Assembly (NCBI GenBank): GCA_002472145.1
Contig: DKRJ01000031.1
Location: 1 to 46,254 of the forward strand
Direction of reading: 5' to 3'
DNA length: 46,254 bases
Source of the DNA: Clostridiales bacterium UBA7285
GTDB taxonomy: Bacteria; Bacillota; Clostridia; Peptostreptococcales; Anaerovoracaceae
Part shown: positions 9,304-19,000 of the stretch, one piece after another
Numbering within the stretch: the stretch's first letter is position 1
How the letters are laid out: every line of letters begins with the position of its first letter
Translations under genes and position numbers: made by a program
The notes under the pieces: generated by a model
Database searches by the model: none
Told to the model about the DNA's origin: nothing
What the model saw: the letters and a program-made list of their open reading frames with translations, nothing else

Positions 9304-9353
9304 AACCGCTGCGGTCATTGGTATTTCAATGATTGCAGCGGTTGTTTCTTTTC
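9304..9353 (+). terminator. Strong terminator of the ABC operon
   Basis: AACCGCTGC (9304-9312) pairs with GCAGCGGTT (9335-9343), and the stem continues inward through GGTCATTG/CAATGATT with G-U pairs. The tail is GTTTCTTTT. Confidence 0.85.
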
Positions 9354-9628
9354 CGTATGAATGGGCGATGTGTAAAAATTCTGTCGCGGCGTGGCCGGAT
9401 CCCTATAATGTCCCCCATTTTTGGCTAAACGGACGATATTATCAGTAGAATACGATCATATTCTGATTGGATTATTTTTCCCCGGATTATTGACCTGCAA
9501 CGTTTTATCGTAAAAACCGACCCTCTTTGTAATATCATCAGAATACGGTCGCCACATATTTGTAATATCGGTCGATATCCCCGGGGAGGCATACACATAT
9601 GCCGGAAGGTGCGAGACATTCGCATCAC
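9354..9628. other. AT-rich intergenic stretch without a convincing gene
   Basis: Markedly more AT-rich than its surroundings. It holds short direct repeats: GGATTATT twice (about 9459 and 9474), TTTGTAATATC twice, and two related copies of ATCAGTAGAATACG / ATCATCAGAATACG about 100 bp apart. The overlapping frames on the minus strand have no ribosome binding site and no recognisable protein. On the minus strand CGACC and GGTCG flank a loop before TTTTT, a weak candidate terminator for deoC. Possibly a decayed insertion. Confidence 0.5.
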
Positions 9629-10333
9629 CTACATGCACTCGATCCCGTGGCTGGTTCCGATCCTTTCTGCGCCGGCCTCGATCATGGCGTCCATATCATC
9701 CTTAGTGCGGATGCCGCCGGAAGCTTTTACTTTCAGGGCTTCCCCGACGGTCTGCTTCATGAGCCTTACGTCGGAGACTGTCGCTCCTCCAGTGCTGAAT
9801 CCGGTCGAGGTCTTTACAAAGTCCGCTCCCGCAGCCATAGCGCACTTGCATGCGCGGACTTTTTCGTCGTCCGTAAGCAGGCACGTCTCGATGATGACCT
9901 TAAGGACCACAGGCCCGGCCTCGCATGATGCAGTCCCGCATGATGCGGTCTCGTCGTTCGCCAGCGCAGAGGCTCCGGCTTTATCGACGGCATCGCGCAC
10001 GGCGCGGATCTCCTCGGTCACATACTCGTCATCGCCGGCTTTAAGGCGTCCGACGTTTATCACCATATCCACCTCGCCGGCTCCGGAAAGCACCGCCTCC
10101 GAGGCTTCGAAGACTTTCGATGCAGAGGTCGTGGCGCCCAGCGGGAATCCTATCACGGTGCAGACCTTAACGTCCGTGCCTTTTAAGGCTTCCGCCGCCG
10201 TCCTCACCCAGCCGGGGTTCACGCACACCGACGCAAAGTCGTATTTTGCCGCCTCGGCGCAAAGTTTCTTTATCTGCTCTTCCGTCGCTTCCGGCTTCAG
10301 GAGCGTGTGGTCTATGTATTTGCTTCTCTTCAT
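9629..10333 (-). CDS. deoC: Deoxyribose-phosphate aldolase
   Basis: DeoC cleaves 2-deoxyribose 5-phosphate into glyceraldehyde 3-phosphate and acetaldehyde, the last step of deoxynucleoside salvage in the cytoplasm. The sequence begins with the family hallmark YIDHTLLKPEAT, has CVIGFPLG-type residues (VCTVIGFPLGATTS), VDMVINVG, the catalytic lysine region VLKVIIETCLL and the Schiff-base lysine in FVKTSTGFSTGGAT, and ends KASGGIRT. Length is normal for the family. I chose the ATG at 10331-10333, not the one seven codons upstream, because AAAGGAG sits 8 bases before it. A short insertion, TASCGTASCE, lies between the central helices and comes from a 15-bp tandem duplication (9920-9949). A minus-strand TATAAT (10373-10378) is a likely -10. 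The neighbour is a divergently transcribed nucleotidase-like gene. Confidence 0.95.
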   Translation of the reverse strand: MKRSKYIDHTLLKPEATEEQIKKLCAEAAKYDFASVCVNPGWVRTAAEALKGTDVKVCTVIGFPLGATTSASKVFEASEAVLSGAGEVDMVINVGRLKAGDDEYVTEEIRAVRDAVDKAGASALANDETASCGTASCEAGPVVLKVIIETCLLTDDEKVRACKCAMAAGADFVKTSTGFSTGGATVSDVRLMKQTVGEALKVKASGGIRTKDDMDAMIEAGAERIGTSHGIECM

Positions 10334-10434
10334 CGCTTTGTCTCCTTTTGGCATAATGCATCACTACATGAAATTATACAGCATCGCGGAATGGTTTTTC
10401 CATACGGAACGCTTTGTTACTGTCACTTTTGATA

Positions 10435-10463
10435 TTGACAATCCGACCCGCCGGAGATACTGT
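10435..10463 (+). promoter_or_regulatory. Candidate promoter of the nucleotidase gene
   Basis: TTGACA (10435-10440) and TACTGT (10458-10463) with a 17-bp spacer, about 90 bases before the chosen start. Confidence 0.5.
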
Positions 10464-10553
10464 TTTTTTAACAGGACCGGAATTTGACCGGTGCTGTGGA
10501 TAATATCGACAAAGCTGCATTTTGGCGGGGATCGTCCCGCGGGAGGCATCTCT

Positions 10554-12020
10554 ATGGGAATTTTTAAAAAACTCGTTATTCTGCATTCGAACGACATGCA
10601 CGGCGACTTTCTCGCGGAAAACGTCGACCAAAACCTCGTCGGCGGCGTCAGCATGCTGTCGGGATATGTCAACAAAGTCCGCGGAGAGGAGCCGAACACG
10701 ATCTACTGCATCGCGGGCGACATGTTCAGGGGATCGGTCATCGATTCGGAGTTCAAGGGCCTGAGCACCATAGAGATCATGAACGCGATCTCGCCGGACG
10801 TCGTCACGATCGGGAACCACGAGGCGGATTACGGTATTTCGCACCTGCTCTTTATCGAGAAATGCGCGAAGTTCCCTATCATCAACGCAAACATGTACAT
10901 CAAAACGAACGGCGCGCGTCTTTTCAGGCCATATAAGATAATCACCGTCGACGGGATGAAGATCCTTTTTATCGGAATCCTGACGGAGGAGGTTTTGTCG
11001 CAGGCAAAGACGGAAGGGCTCGTCGGAACGTTCGTCGGCATCAACGAAGCCGCGCGCGAGGTCGGGCGCATCTGCAACACATATAACGCCACGGACATCG
11101 ATTTCACGGTCCTGATGACGCATATAGGGTTCGAGGAAGACAAGAAACTGGCGGCGGCGCTGGACCCGGCGTGGGGAGTGGACGTGATAATAGGCGGCCA
11201 TACGCATACGCTCCTGGATGAACCGGCTGTAGTGAACGGCATTCCGATCGTCCAGGCGGGCACGGGCACAGATCAGATCGGACGCTTCGACATAACCGTC
11301 GACACGGATCACAACTGCATCCACGACTGCACGTGGCGTACGATCCCGATCGACTCAACGCACTGCCCGAGAGACCCGGAGATAGAGGCGCTGATCTCCC
11401 AGTACCAGAAGGTAACGGACGTGAAATACAAGCGCGTCGTCACGAGATTCCGCCGCAAGCTGACTCATCCGGAGCGCCACCGCGAGACCGAACTGGGCAA
11501 CCTGTTCGCCGACATCCTGAAGGAATCTTTGAATCTGGATATAATGCTCCTGGGATCCGGCTCCGTCAGGAATGAGGAACTGGGGCCGCTCGTGCTGTAT
11601 GAGAATTTTGTTGAATGCTTCCCTTATGGGGATTCGATCACGATGGCAAAAATAACAGGCTCGCAGCTGAAGCACATGATAAAGTTCATGCTCCGCGACG
11701 AGGCCTGGGAAGGCGACCACACAGAGTTCTACCAGTTCTCGAAGGGCCTGAAGGTCGTATATGACCGCAAGACCCGCGAGGTGGAGTCCTTTACGTTCGA
11801 AGGCGAACCGGTGGCGGATGACAGGATATTTACCGTCGGATTCCAGTATTACCACTATACGAACCTCGGGACCGTGCTGGACATGCCGCTTGAAGAAGTG
11901 GCAAAGAACGGGACGCCGCGCGTGGTGGCGACTTCGTGCCAGGAAGTCCTGGACGAATACCTGTCGACGCACCAGCATCTGGACTCGAAGGTCGAAGGAA
12001 GGATAACGCTGAAGAACTGA
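10554..12020 (+). CDS. Cytosolic 5'-nucleotidase / UDP-sugar hydrolase family protein
   Basis: A calcineurin-like metallophosphoesterase (about residues 5-240) with LHSNDMHGD, GDMFRGS, IGNHEADYG, LMTHIG and GGHTHT metal motifs, followed by a 5'-nucleotidase C-terminal domain that binds the nucleoside (about 290-480, including GNLFADILKE and the FPYGDSI stretch). There is no signal peptide, so unlike UshA it should act in the cytoplasm, as proposed for the YunD-like group. GGGAGG lies 7 bases before the ATG at 10554; the longer frame from 10491 lacks a site. Head-to-head position with deoC suggests a role in nucleotide salvage, but the true substrate is not visible. Confidence 0.85.
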   Translation: MGIFKKLVILHSNDMHGDFLAENVDQNLVGGVSMLSGYVNKVRGEEPNTIYCIAGDMFRGSVIDSEFKGLSTIEIMNAISPDVVTIGNHEADYGISHLLFIEKCAKFPIINANMYIKTNGARLFRPYKIITVDGMKILFIGILTEEVLSQAKTEGLVGTFVGINEAAREVGRICNTYNATDIDFTVLMTHIGFEEDKKLAAALDPAWGVDVIIGGHTHTLLDEPAVVNGIPIVQAGTGTDQIGRFDITVDTDHNCIHDCTWRTIPIDSTHCPRDPEIEALISQYQKVTDVKYKRVVTRFRRKLTHPERHRETELGNLFADILKESLNLDIMLLGSGSVRNEELGPLVLYENFVECFPYGDSITMAKITGSQLKHMIKFMLRDEAWEGDHTEFYQFSKGLKVVYDRKTREVESFTFEGEPVADDRIFTVGFQYYHYTNLGTVLDMPLEEVAKNGTPRVVATSCQEVLDEYLSTHQHLDSKVEGRITLKN

Positions 12021-12034
12021 AGAAAAGAAACGCG

Positions 12035-12078
12035 GCCGCTGTTCCGCCTCGCCGAAGCGGCTATTCCACTTCGCCGAA
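12035..12078 (-). repeat. Imperfect 22-bp direct repeat spanning the GntR stop, doubling as a possible terminator
   Basis: Read on the minus strand, 12078-12057 and 12056-12035 match at 18 of 22 positions; the first copy contains the TAG of the GntR gene. GCCGCT (12061-12056 on the minus strand) can also pair with AGCGGC (12040-12035), followed by CGCGTTTCTTTTC, so the same bases may terminate transcription. Confidence 0.55.
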
Positions 12079-12747
12079 ACTGTCTTTGAAGCCGGTCTCG
12101 CCTTCTTTGATGACGAATTCCTTCAGCCTGCTGACGTGGGCCGAAGCGACTTCCCTGGCGCGCCTGGCGTTTCCCGAGCGGATAGCGTTGATGATCGCCT
12201 GATGCTCGTTAGGCATATTTTTATAACGCGAAAAATCTTCGTAGTACAGGTATCTGAAGCGAAGCGCCATGCTCTGGGCCTCTCCGCCGAGCTGGACGAG
12301 AGCGCTGTTTTTGCTGGCCGCCACGACCGCCTTGTGGAAAGCTTCGTCGTGAGCGATGATGCTGTCGGTGTCGTTGTCTTTGATCGCCTGCTCGTACGCG
12401 TCGTTGATCTTTACGATCTCCTGATACTCTTCGTCAGTCATGTTCTGCGACGCGAGCTCTGCCGCCAGACCCTCGAGGTCCGCCCTGACTACCAGAACGC
12501 CGATCATATCGTCGACCGAGATGAGCGAAGCATACGCTCCGCGGCGAGGTTCGATCGTCGCGAGGCCTTCTTTTTCAAGCTTTCTGATCGCTTCCCTGAT
12601 AGGAGTGCGGCTGACGCCGAAACTCTCCGACAGTTCGATCTCCATCATCCTCGTTCCCGGCGGGATCTGGCCAGTCATGATCCTTCTTTTCAGCTCGTCA
12701 TAAACGACTTCTCTGAGAGGTTTGTGATCCTGCATGTTGATGTCCAT
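12061..12747 (-). CDS. GntR-family (FadR/FCD type) transcriptional regulator
   Basis: A DNA-binding protein with an N-terminal winged helix (about residues 8-70) showing LREVVYDELKRRIMTGQIPPG and the recognition helix region SFGVSRTPIREAIRKLEKEGL, then an all-helical FCD effector domain with candidate metal/ligand residues D-H (IIAHDEAFHKAV) and a C-terminal H (ASAHVSRL). FCD regulators usually sense small organic acids. I chose the ATG at 12745-12747, nine codons inside the longest frame, because GGAG lies 7 bases before it. It lies 56 bases downstream of ispE on the same strand, an arrangement I recall from other Clostridia, and probably shares its transcript. Its ligand is not evident. Confidence 0.9.
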   Translation of the reverse strand: MDINMQDHKPLREVVYDELKRRIMTGQIPPGTRMMEIELSESFGVSRTPIREAIRKLEKEGLATIEPRRGAYASLISVDDMIGVLVVRADLEGLAAELASQNMTDEEYQEIVKINDAYEQAIKDNDTDSIIAHDEAFHKAVVAASKNSALVQLGGEAQSMALRFRYLYYEDFSRYKNMPNEHQAIINAIRSGNARRAREVASAHVSRLKEFVIKEGETGFKDSFGEVE

Positions 12748-12803
12748 TGAGTTCTCCGATCCTAAACTAATCAATGTTCTTCAAATTATATCTTTCCGTA
12801 TCG

Positions 12804-13751
12804 TCAAATCAGCGTTTTGGCGGCGTGAGCCTCGTATCCCACGGAGCGCAGGTGCTCGGCCGCGCTCGACGCGCTTTCTTCCGCGTCTTCCCCGTCGCCG
12901 TACAGAGCGAAGACCGTCGGCCCGCTCCCGCTCATCATGATCTTTTTTGCGCTCCCGAGGCAGTCTTCCATCAGCGCTTTCAGCCCTGCGACTTCCGGTT
13001 TCGCGTAAAGGGTGTAGTTTTCGAGCACGTTTATCATCTGCCCGTAGGGGTCAGACCCGGATCCGAGCGCCGCGCACAGCGCATCGTTATCGGGGCGCTT
13101 CGGGATGTCCCGTGAATCTATGCCAGCGTAGACTTCCGCCGTCGAGATCCCTATGTCCGGCTTAGCGAGCACCAGCGCCGATCTGAGAGGCGCAGCGGGG
13201 GAGGTTTCGGTCCCCGTTCCCGTCGCTCTGGCGCACGTACACGCTTCCGGGTCCTCGCGGACTTTCGCCGGAAGGTTTTCGTTCGCCGCTGCCTGTCCAT
13301 TCACACAGAAAGGTACGTCGGAGCCGAGTTCCGCGCCGATGCCGGCGAGTTCGCCGAGGCCCAGATCCATCCCGCAGAGCGCGTTTATCGCGTGCAGCAC
13401 TGCCGCCGCATCCGCGCTTCCTCCCGCCAGTCCTGCCGCCATGGGGATGCGCTTTGTGATGCGGATGTCGAACGCGGATCCCTTAAGCCCGAATTTACCG
13501 GCCATGAGTTCGGCCGCCCTGTAAGCGAGGTTGCCGCTTCCGCCGGGCAGTGCCGGGTCGTCGGATGAGATGCGTATCGAGGCCGGATCGCCCGATGACG
13601 GAGTGTTTTCGACTGCCACACTGACTTCGTCGCACAGGGATATCTGCTGCATTACCATGTCTACGGTGTGCATCCCGTCAGGACGCCTGCCCGTGACGTC
13701 GAGCGACAGGTTGATCTTAGCAAAGGATTTCAGTGCGATGCTTGTCATCAT
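12804..13751 (-). CDS. ispE: 4-diphosphocytidyl-2-C-methyl-D-erythritol kinase
   Basis: IspE phosphorylates CDP-methylerythritol in the MEP pathway to isopentenyl diphosphate. GHMP-kinase signatures are present: FAKINLSLDVTGRRPDGMH at the N-terminus, the ATP loop PMAAGLAGGSADAAA, SDVPFC, and the C-terminal MSGSGPTVFA. The protein is 315 residues, somewhat long, because about 20 extra residues rich in Ala, Glu and Cys lie between FCVNG and the ATG-rich strand that normally follows directly. The ATG (two in tandem, 13751 and 13748) begins a few bases after the stop of the upstream Ig-like protein, so translation is probably coupled. The upstream genes are that membrane protein and tadA; downstream is the GntR regulator. 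Confidence 0.93.
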   Translation of the reverse strand: MMTSIALKSFAKINLSLDVTGRRPDGMHTVDMVMQQISLCDEVSVAVENTPSSGDPASIRISSDDPALPGGSGNLAYRAAELMAGKFGLKGSAFDIRITKRIPMAAGLAGGSADAAAVLHAINALCGMDLGLGELAGIGAELGSDVPFCVNGQAAANENLPAKVREDPEACTCARATGTGTETSPAAPLRSALVLAKPDIGISTAEVYAGIDSRDIPKRPDNDALCAALGSGSDPYGQMINVLENYTLYAKPEVAGLKALMEDCLGSAKKIMMSGSGPTVFALYGDGEDAEESASSAAEHLRSVGYEAHAAKTLI

Positions 13752-13754
13752 GGC

Positions 13755-14648
13755 CTATTTCTTCTTATTTTTGCCTTTGGCGTATTTCTCGCGCCTCCTG
13801 GCCAGACGCTCCTCCTCGGCCTTCCTGGCTTCGGCAGCCTCTTTGCGCCCGGTGACGTAAGAACTGCCGCCTTCGCTGACGCGATGCGGTTTCTTTACTT
13901 TATATATGCCTTCGTAGGACGAGGCCGCTTCCCCGGCGTCCTCCTCCGCGAACATGGCTTCATATTTTTCCTGCTCTTTCTTCGCTTTTTCGGCTTTGGC
14001 GCGCAGGCGGGCCATTTCCTTATCGTGTTCCGCGATGACCTCCTCGACTGATTTCCCGGTGCGCTTGGCTTCTTTGTATGGGTTGAAAGGAGCGTTCAGA
14101 GCGGCGAACGGGTCTGCTTTTTCCTCAGCCTGCTTCTTTGCCTGCTTCGAGGAGATGAAGAACATGAAGATCATCATGCCGACCATCATGAACATGTAGA
14201 CACGGGTGTTCAGCGACTGGTTCAGGGTCTTGAAGCCGATGGTGCAGTCTTTGCCGAGCGTGTCGCCCGTGTCGTCGACGAGGTCTCCCGAGATCGTGAA
14301 CGTGTACTGGGTGTTGCCGGCGACTTTGTCGGCGTCTTTAGCGGACGTGTCGTAGAGGACGAGGACTTCGGTGCCGTCGTCTTCGTTATAGTAGACTTTC
14401 AGCGGGTATGACTTCCCGTTTTCGTCTACGAGGGAGAAGCAGTCCTCATTAGCCTTGACTGTTTCCTCGGCGCTCATAGAGTGGTTGAATCTGAGCTTGA
14501 CGCTGAGGTTCTCGATAGATGTGCCTGTCTGGCCGTCCTCAGGATATGACTCGACGACCTCGAGGCCTCCCGACTGGGCGAAAGCCATAGAAGCCGACGC
14601 CAAAACGATCAGCACGGTAAGGAATAGTACACGCCATGCTTTCTTCAT
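13755..14648 (-). CDS. Ig-like (Big_5/SbsA-type) single-pass membrane protein with cytoplasmic charged tail
   Basis: A 297-residue protein of unknown function. It has a signal peptide (MKKAWRVLFLTVLIVLASASMAFA), then an external domain of about 110 residues that opens with the pattern typical of bacterial Ig-like Big_5 domains (SYPEDGQTGTSIENLSVKLRF, shortened here to its core PEDGQTG...NLSVKLRF). One TM helix (about 150-170, VYMFMMVGMMIFMFFIS) leads to a highly charged, probably coiled-coil cytoplasmic tail ending in KGKNKKK. It overlaps tadA upstream by 4 bases and is 3 bases from ispE, so it belongs to that operon. Topology suggests sensing or bridging between envelope and cytoplasm; that is inference. 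Confidence 0.75.
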   Translation of the reverse strand: MKKAWRVLFLTVLIVLASASMAFAQSGGLEVVESYPEDGQTGTSIENLSVKLRFNHSMSAEETVKANEDCFSLVDENGKSYPLKVYYNEDDGTEVLVLYDTSAKDADKVAGNTQYTFTISGDLVDDTGDTLGKDCTIGFKTLNQSLNTRVYMFMMVGMMIFMFFISSKQAKKQAEEKADPFAALNAPFNPYKEAKRTGKSVEEVIAEHDKEMARLRAKAEKAKKEQEKYEAMFAEEDAGEAASSYEGIYKVKKPHRVSEGGSSYVTGRKEAAEARKAEEERLARRREKYAKGKNKKK

Positions 14649-15121
14649 TTAACAGTTTCCTCCGTTTTTCTTGATTTATCGATCCTGAGACCGCGGAAGA
14701 ACTCACGCACTATCTCAGAGCATTCATTCTCCATTATCCCCCGATACACGCGGATCGTGTGATTGAGGCGGCCGTCCTCCGGTATGTCCATGAGGGAACC
14801 GCAGGCACCGGCCTTAGGGTCAGACGCCCCTATGTACAGATTTTCTATCCTCGCCCAGACGAGCGCTCCGGCGCACATGGCACAAGGCTCCATCGTGACG
14901 TACATGTCACAGCCGATCAGGCGCCACCCGCCGAGCACCCCGGCGGCCTCGCGCACGGCGTTCATCTCCGCGTGGGCCGTAGGATCCCGGGAGCTCTCCG
15001 TGGTGTTATGCCCGCGGGCGATGATCTCTCCGTTACGGACTATGACCGCTCCGACGGGTATCTCGCCGGCGTCTTTTGCCTTTCGGGCCTCCACGAGGGC
15101 TTCTTTCATGAATTCGTCCAT
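14645..15121 (-). CDS. tadA: tRNA-specific adenosine-34 deaminase
   Basis: TadA converts A34 of tRNA-Arg(ACG) to inosine. The zinc and catalytic motifs are clear: HAEMNAV and PCAMCAGALVWARI, with the usual RGHNTTE and GACGSL(M/L)D-type stretch. About 158 residues from the chosen ATG at 15121, the normal size. The longest frame starts 43 codons earlier, but that extension is Cys/Phe-rich and overlaps the promoter, so I rejected it. The ATG lies only about 4 bases from the predicted transcription start, and there is no ribosome binding site; the alternative ATG at 15109 would leave a leader of about 16 bases. Its stop overlaps the next gene (ATGA type). Confidence 0.92.
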   Translation of the reverse strand: MDEFMKEALVEARKAKDAGEIPVGAVIVRNGEIIARGHNTTESSRDPTAHAEMNAVREAAGVLGGWRLIGCDMYVTMEPCAMCAGALVWARIENLYIGASDPKAGACGSLMDIPEDGRLNHTIRVYRGIMENECSEIVREFFRGLRIDKSRKTEETVK

Positions 15122-15131
15122 ACAAGTACAG

Positions 15132-15160
15132 ATTTTAGCACAAGGACAGATTGTATGCAA
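15132..15160 (-). promoter_or_regulatory. Promoter of the tadA - ispE - gntR operon
   Basis: On the minus strand TTGCAT (15160-15155), a 17-bp spacer, and TAAAAT (15137-15132). The predicted start of transcription is near 15125. Confidence 0.65.
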
Positions 15161-15260
15161 GAAAAAGCACAGAAAAAGAGACCAGCCCGGCGTTGCGGCG
15201 CGGGCGGCGCGGTGGTATCCTTGATAACAGAACAACGTCAGACAAAACACGGATCATCAT

Positions 15261-15953
15261 ATGAGCAGAACACAGACCGCGAACAAAAATATCGACACCG
15301 TCATCTTCGACTACGACGGGACTTTAGCCGACACGGACCGCATGGTCATCGAGTCATGGCAGCACACGTACAGGACACTTCTCGGGCACGATGGGGACCT
15401 CGAAACGATCAAAACCAGTTTCGGCGAACCGCTCGTCGAGACTATGGCGCGCGAATTTCCGGGCACTCCGACAGACGAGGCGATACGCATATACAGGGAA
15501 TTCCAGCTCGCAAAGTTCAAAGGCGCCGTGGACCCGGTCCCGGGGATGAACGAGACCGTCCGCGAACTTAAGGAGAGAGGATATAAGCTCGGGGTCGTTA
15601 CTTCGAGGCTGCGAGGCTCTACCCATGACGGCCTGGCGCACCTCGGGATAGCGGAGTATTTCGACGCGATAATCGCCTGCGAGGACACGGACAAGCATAA
15701 GCCCGGCCCGGAGCCCGCGCTGCTTTGCCTCGAAAGGCTGGGAAGCGAGGCGGAACGCTCCATAATGATAGGAGACAGCATGTTCGACATCGACTGCGCC
15801 CACAACGCCGGGATAGAAGCCGTGCTCGTCGAGTGGACGGGCGCTGCCGGAACAGACCTCGCCGAAGGCGAGAGAGCCCCGGAGTTCAAAGTCGCGGAGG
15901 CAGGGGACATACTTAAAGTCCTTGACGATATTAACGGCGCGCAGGAAGCGTAA
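15261..15953 (+). CDS. HAD-superfamily phosphatase (PpaX/phosphoglycolate-phosphatase like)
   Basis: A 230-residue HAD hydrolase with all four motifs: I, FDYDGTLADT with both aspartates; II, VTSR; III, the lysine in KHKPGPEP; IV, GDSMFDIDCA. A helical cap lies between motifs I and II (about residues 30-95). Members with this pattern act on small phosphorylated molecules such as pyrophosphate or phosphoglycolate; the substrate cannot be told from sequence. The ribosome binding site is poor, and the start rests on family length and the position of motif I. It precedes addB by 47 bases on the same strand. The intervening bases can form a small hairpin (GGCGCA with TGCGCC) without a T run. Confidence 0.85.
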   Translation: MSRTQTANKNIDTVIFDYDGTLADTDRMVIESWQHTYRTLLGHDGDLETIKTSFGEPLVETMAREFPGTPTDEAIRIYREFQLAKFKGAVDPVPGMNETVRELKERGYKLGVVTSRLRGSTHDGLAHLGIAEYFDAIIACEDTDKHKPGPEPALLCLERLGSEAERSIMIGDSMFDIDCAHNAGIEAVLVEWTGAAGTDLAEGERAPEFKVAEAGDILKVLDDINGAQEA

Positions 15954-16000
15954 TGGCGCAGAGAAACGGCGGTGCGCCTGACTGAGCCACAGGAAAAGAG

Positions 16001-19000
16001 ATGCTTCACATCTACCGCGGACGCGAGTCCGTCGACAAAGAGACGTTCATATACGGGGAAATAAGATCAGACAGGCGTACGTTCGTGATCGTTCCCGACC
16101 AGTATACGCTCGACGCCGAGCGGCAGGCTTTAACGCGCCTCGGGACGACCGTCCTGTTCGATATCGAGGTCACGAGTTTCTCCCGTCTCGGGACAGAACT
16201 CATACGAGAGTCGGGAGAAGTTCCGCCTACGTTCATCGACCGATACGGCAGGCATATGATAACGTCGAGGATACTCTCCGAAGCGAATGACAAATTAGAG
16301 GTTTTCAGCGGATTTTCACATAAGGAAAGTTTTGTCGAGGCGGTGAGTGATTTCCTCTCTCAGGTCAAGCGCTTCGACGTGACACCCGGGGATCTCGCGG
16401 AAGCGGCAAAGACGGGAGACCGCGCTGCCGGTCCCGGAGATGAGGCGGGGACAGAAAGCGCGAAGGCTGGCTCAGCTTCCGGGAACGTTCTCCTGTCAAA
16501 AAAACTCTCCGATCTCAGCCTGATCTACACGGAATACGAAAAGGCCCTGCGCGGGAAATACACCGACTATGAGGATCTCTCCGCGCTGTGCGCTAAAAAG
16601 GCTGAAAATTCACGCATGCTAGGCGGCAGCATCGTCTGGATATACGGGTTCGACAGTTTTACGCCTTCCGACCTCGACTTCATAGGAGCGCTGATCTCTT
16701 CATGCGCCGAGGTCAACGTCTTTCTGACGTACGACGAGATGTGCCGCGACGAGGATCTTTTTGCGCTTACGGGCCGCATGACCGAAAAGTTGCGGGAAAC
16801 AGCCCGTAAGAACGGCTCGGACGCCACGGTCACCGATCTCAGTGTGGATCAGGGAGCGCCAGGAACCGAGCGCGCAGCCGGTATCGCCTCGATAGAAAGA
16901 GAACTCTTTGCCGTCGGCGCGCCGGAGGATCAGCCTTCCGACGGCGTCACGGTCGTAAAAGCGGCTAACTGCTACAGCGAGGCCGAGTCCGCCGCGGCTT
17001 ACGTGCTTCACCTCCTCCGCGACGAAAAAATGCGCCTCCGCGACATTGCCGTCATCTGCAACGATACCGGGGCGCGCTCCTCTATCGTCCGCAGGGCGTT
17101 CGAGGAATACGGCATACCTGTCTTTGACGATAAAAAACGCGACATCCTCGGTTCGCCTGTCGCGGTGTACATCGTTTCGCTGATCGAGACGGTCGCGAAC
17201 GGCTTCCGCACGAGCGACGTCATGCGCGTCCTGAAGACCGGTTTCGCGGGAATATCGTCCGACGAGACCGAAACGTTAGAGAACTATGCCTATAAATACC
17301 GGATAAAGGGCAGCATGTGGCGCAGGCCTTTTACACACGGCGCGTTTGAGTACGGTGAGGACGGGCTCGCCGGGATCGAAGACATACGGCGCCGCGCTAT
17401 GGATCTGTTCGAATCGTTCGCGGGTGTCTGCGCGTCATCGGCGACTTACGGCGATTTCGTGAAGAACTACTATAACTTCCTGACGTCGGACGCGAGCGGC
17501 CTGGCATCCGGCATAGCCGAACTGACGTCCGAGCAGGAGGAGCAGGGGCTCATGGACGTTGCAGAGGAGACGCTCCAGGTCTGGTCGCTCATGATGTCGG
17601 TATTCAGCCAGCTTGCCGAGATCTCGGGAGACGAGAAATTCTCGGCGAGAGATTTTGCCGCGCTTCTGAAATCGGGCCTTTCCCAGATGGAGGTCGGCGT
17701 CATACCTCCGACGGTCGACGATATACTGCTCGGAACGGTCCACCGCACCAGGTTCGGCGACGTAAAAGCCGTACTCGTCATAGGCGCAAACGCCGGAGTT
17801 CTTCCTCAGGAGTCGTCAGAAGACATGCTCTTCAGCCCGGAGGAACTGACAGAGATAGAGGACGCGGGCGTATTCACCGGCATCGGCGGTACAGCGGCCG
17901 AAGAGGAGGAGCGTATCGCGATCTACAGGCACCTCTCCAAGCCTTCGAAGCACCTCTGGATCTCATATGCCGTTTCCGACGAAAAAGGTGAGAAACTGCG
18001 CCGATCTGAGATCGTGGATCGCATATTGGCGATACTCGATATCACTGAGATCCCGGACCCGGTGAGTTCCGGTGACGTCACCGCGCTCATAGGCGGCAGG
18101 ACCAATACTCTGAAACGGCTTTCGGACGCCATGCGCGCCGCAAAGAGAGGGCAGAAGATAGCCCCGGAATGGAGAGAGGCGGCGGCGTGGCTGTCGGAGA
18201 CCGACCCCGACGGAGTGGGCTCCGTGACGGGAGGCCTCGATTTTGACAACTCGCAGGAGCCTATACCCGAGGATCTGGCGGCGGAACTGTACTCCCGCGA
18301 TTCCTCCGGTGACGGGAGGACATACGTATTTTCGCCTTCCGGCCTCGAAAAATACAGCCGCTGCCCGTTCGCGTATTTTGTCCAGTACGGGCTCAAGCCT
18401 GACGAAAGGCGCGTCTACGAGGTCGCGGGCCGCGAGATCGGCGATATTTATCACGCGGTATTTATGCGGATCCAGCGCCGTCTGACCGAGTCGGGCACGT
18501 GGGACACAGTGACGGATGACGAACTCGCCGCGATGATCGCGTCCGATTTCAGAGATGAGGCCACCGGCTACAGGGATGGCCTGTTCAACTATTCTCAGGG
18601 CGAGCAGTACCTGGAGACAAGGGCGGAAAAGGCCTGCTTCACGGCGTGCAGGGCTTTGGTCGCGCAGCACAGGAAAAGCAGGATCAAAGAAAGCCGCTAC
18701 GAGGAGAAATTCGGCAGAGGGTGCAGGATCCCGCCGATAGAAGTTCCCCTTAAGAACGGGAAGGCATACATCGAGGGCAAAATCGACCGCGCCGATTATT
18801 TTGACAACGGCCGCGTAGGTGTGGTCGACTATAAGACGGGATCGGAGAAGTTCGACATCACCGAAGCGAAAAAGGGCTATCGCCTCCAACTTATGCTGTA
18901 TATCGACGCCGCCCGCGAAAAAGGCGCGCTGAAGCCGGCCGGGGTCTTCTATTTCCAGATAAAGGAGCAGGACCTGAAACTGAGCGAAAAAGATGACGGC

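Noticed and set aside
9425..9638. Two small overlapping minus-strand frames beyond deoC
   Set aside because: No ribosome binding site, overlapping in two frames, odd composition, no family resemblance.
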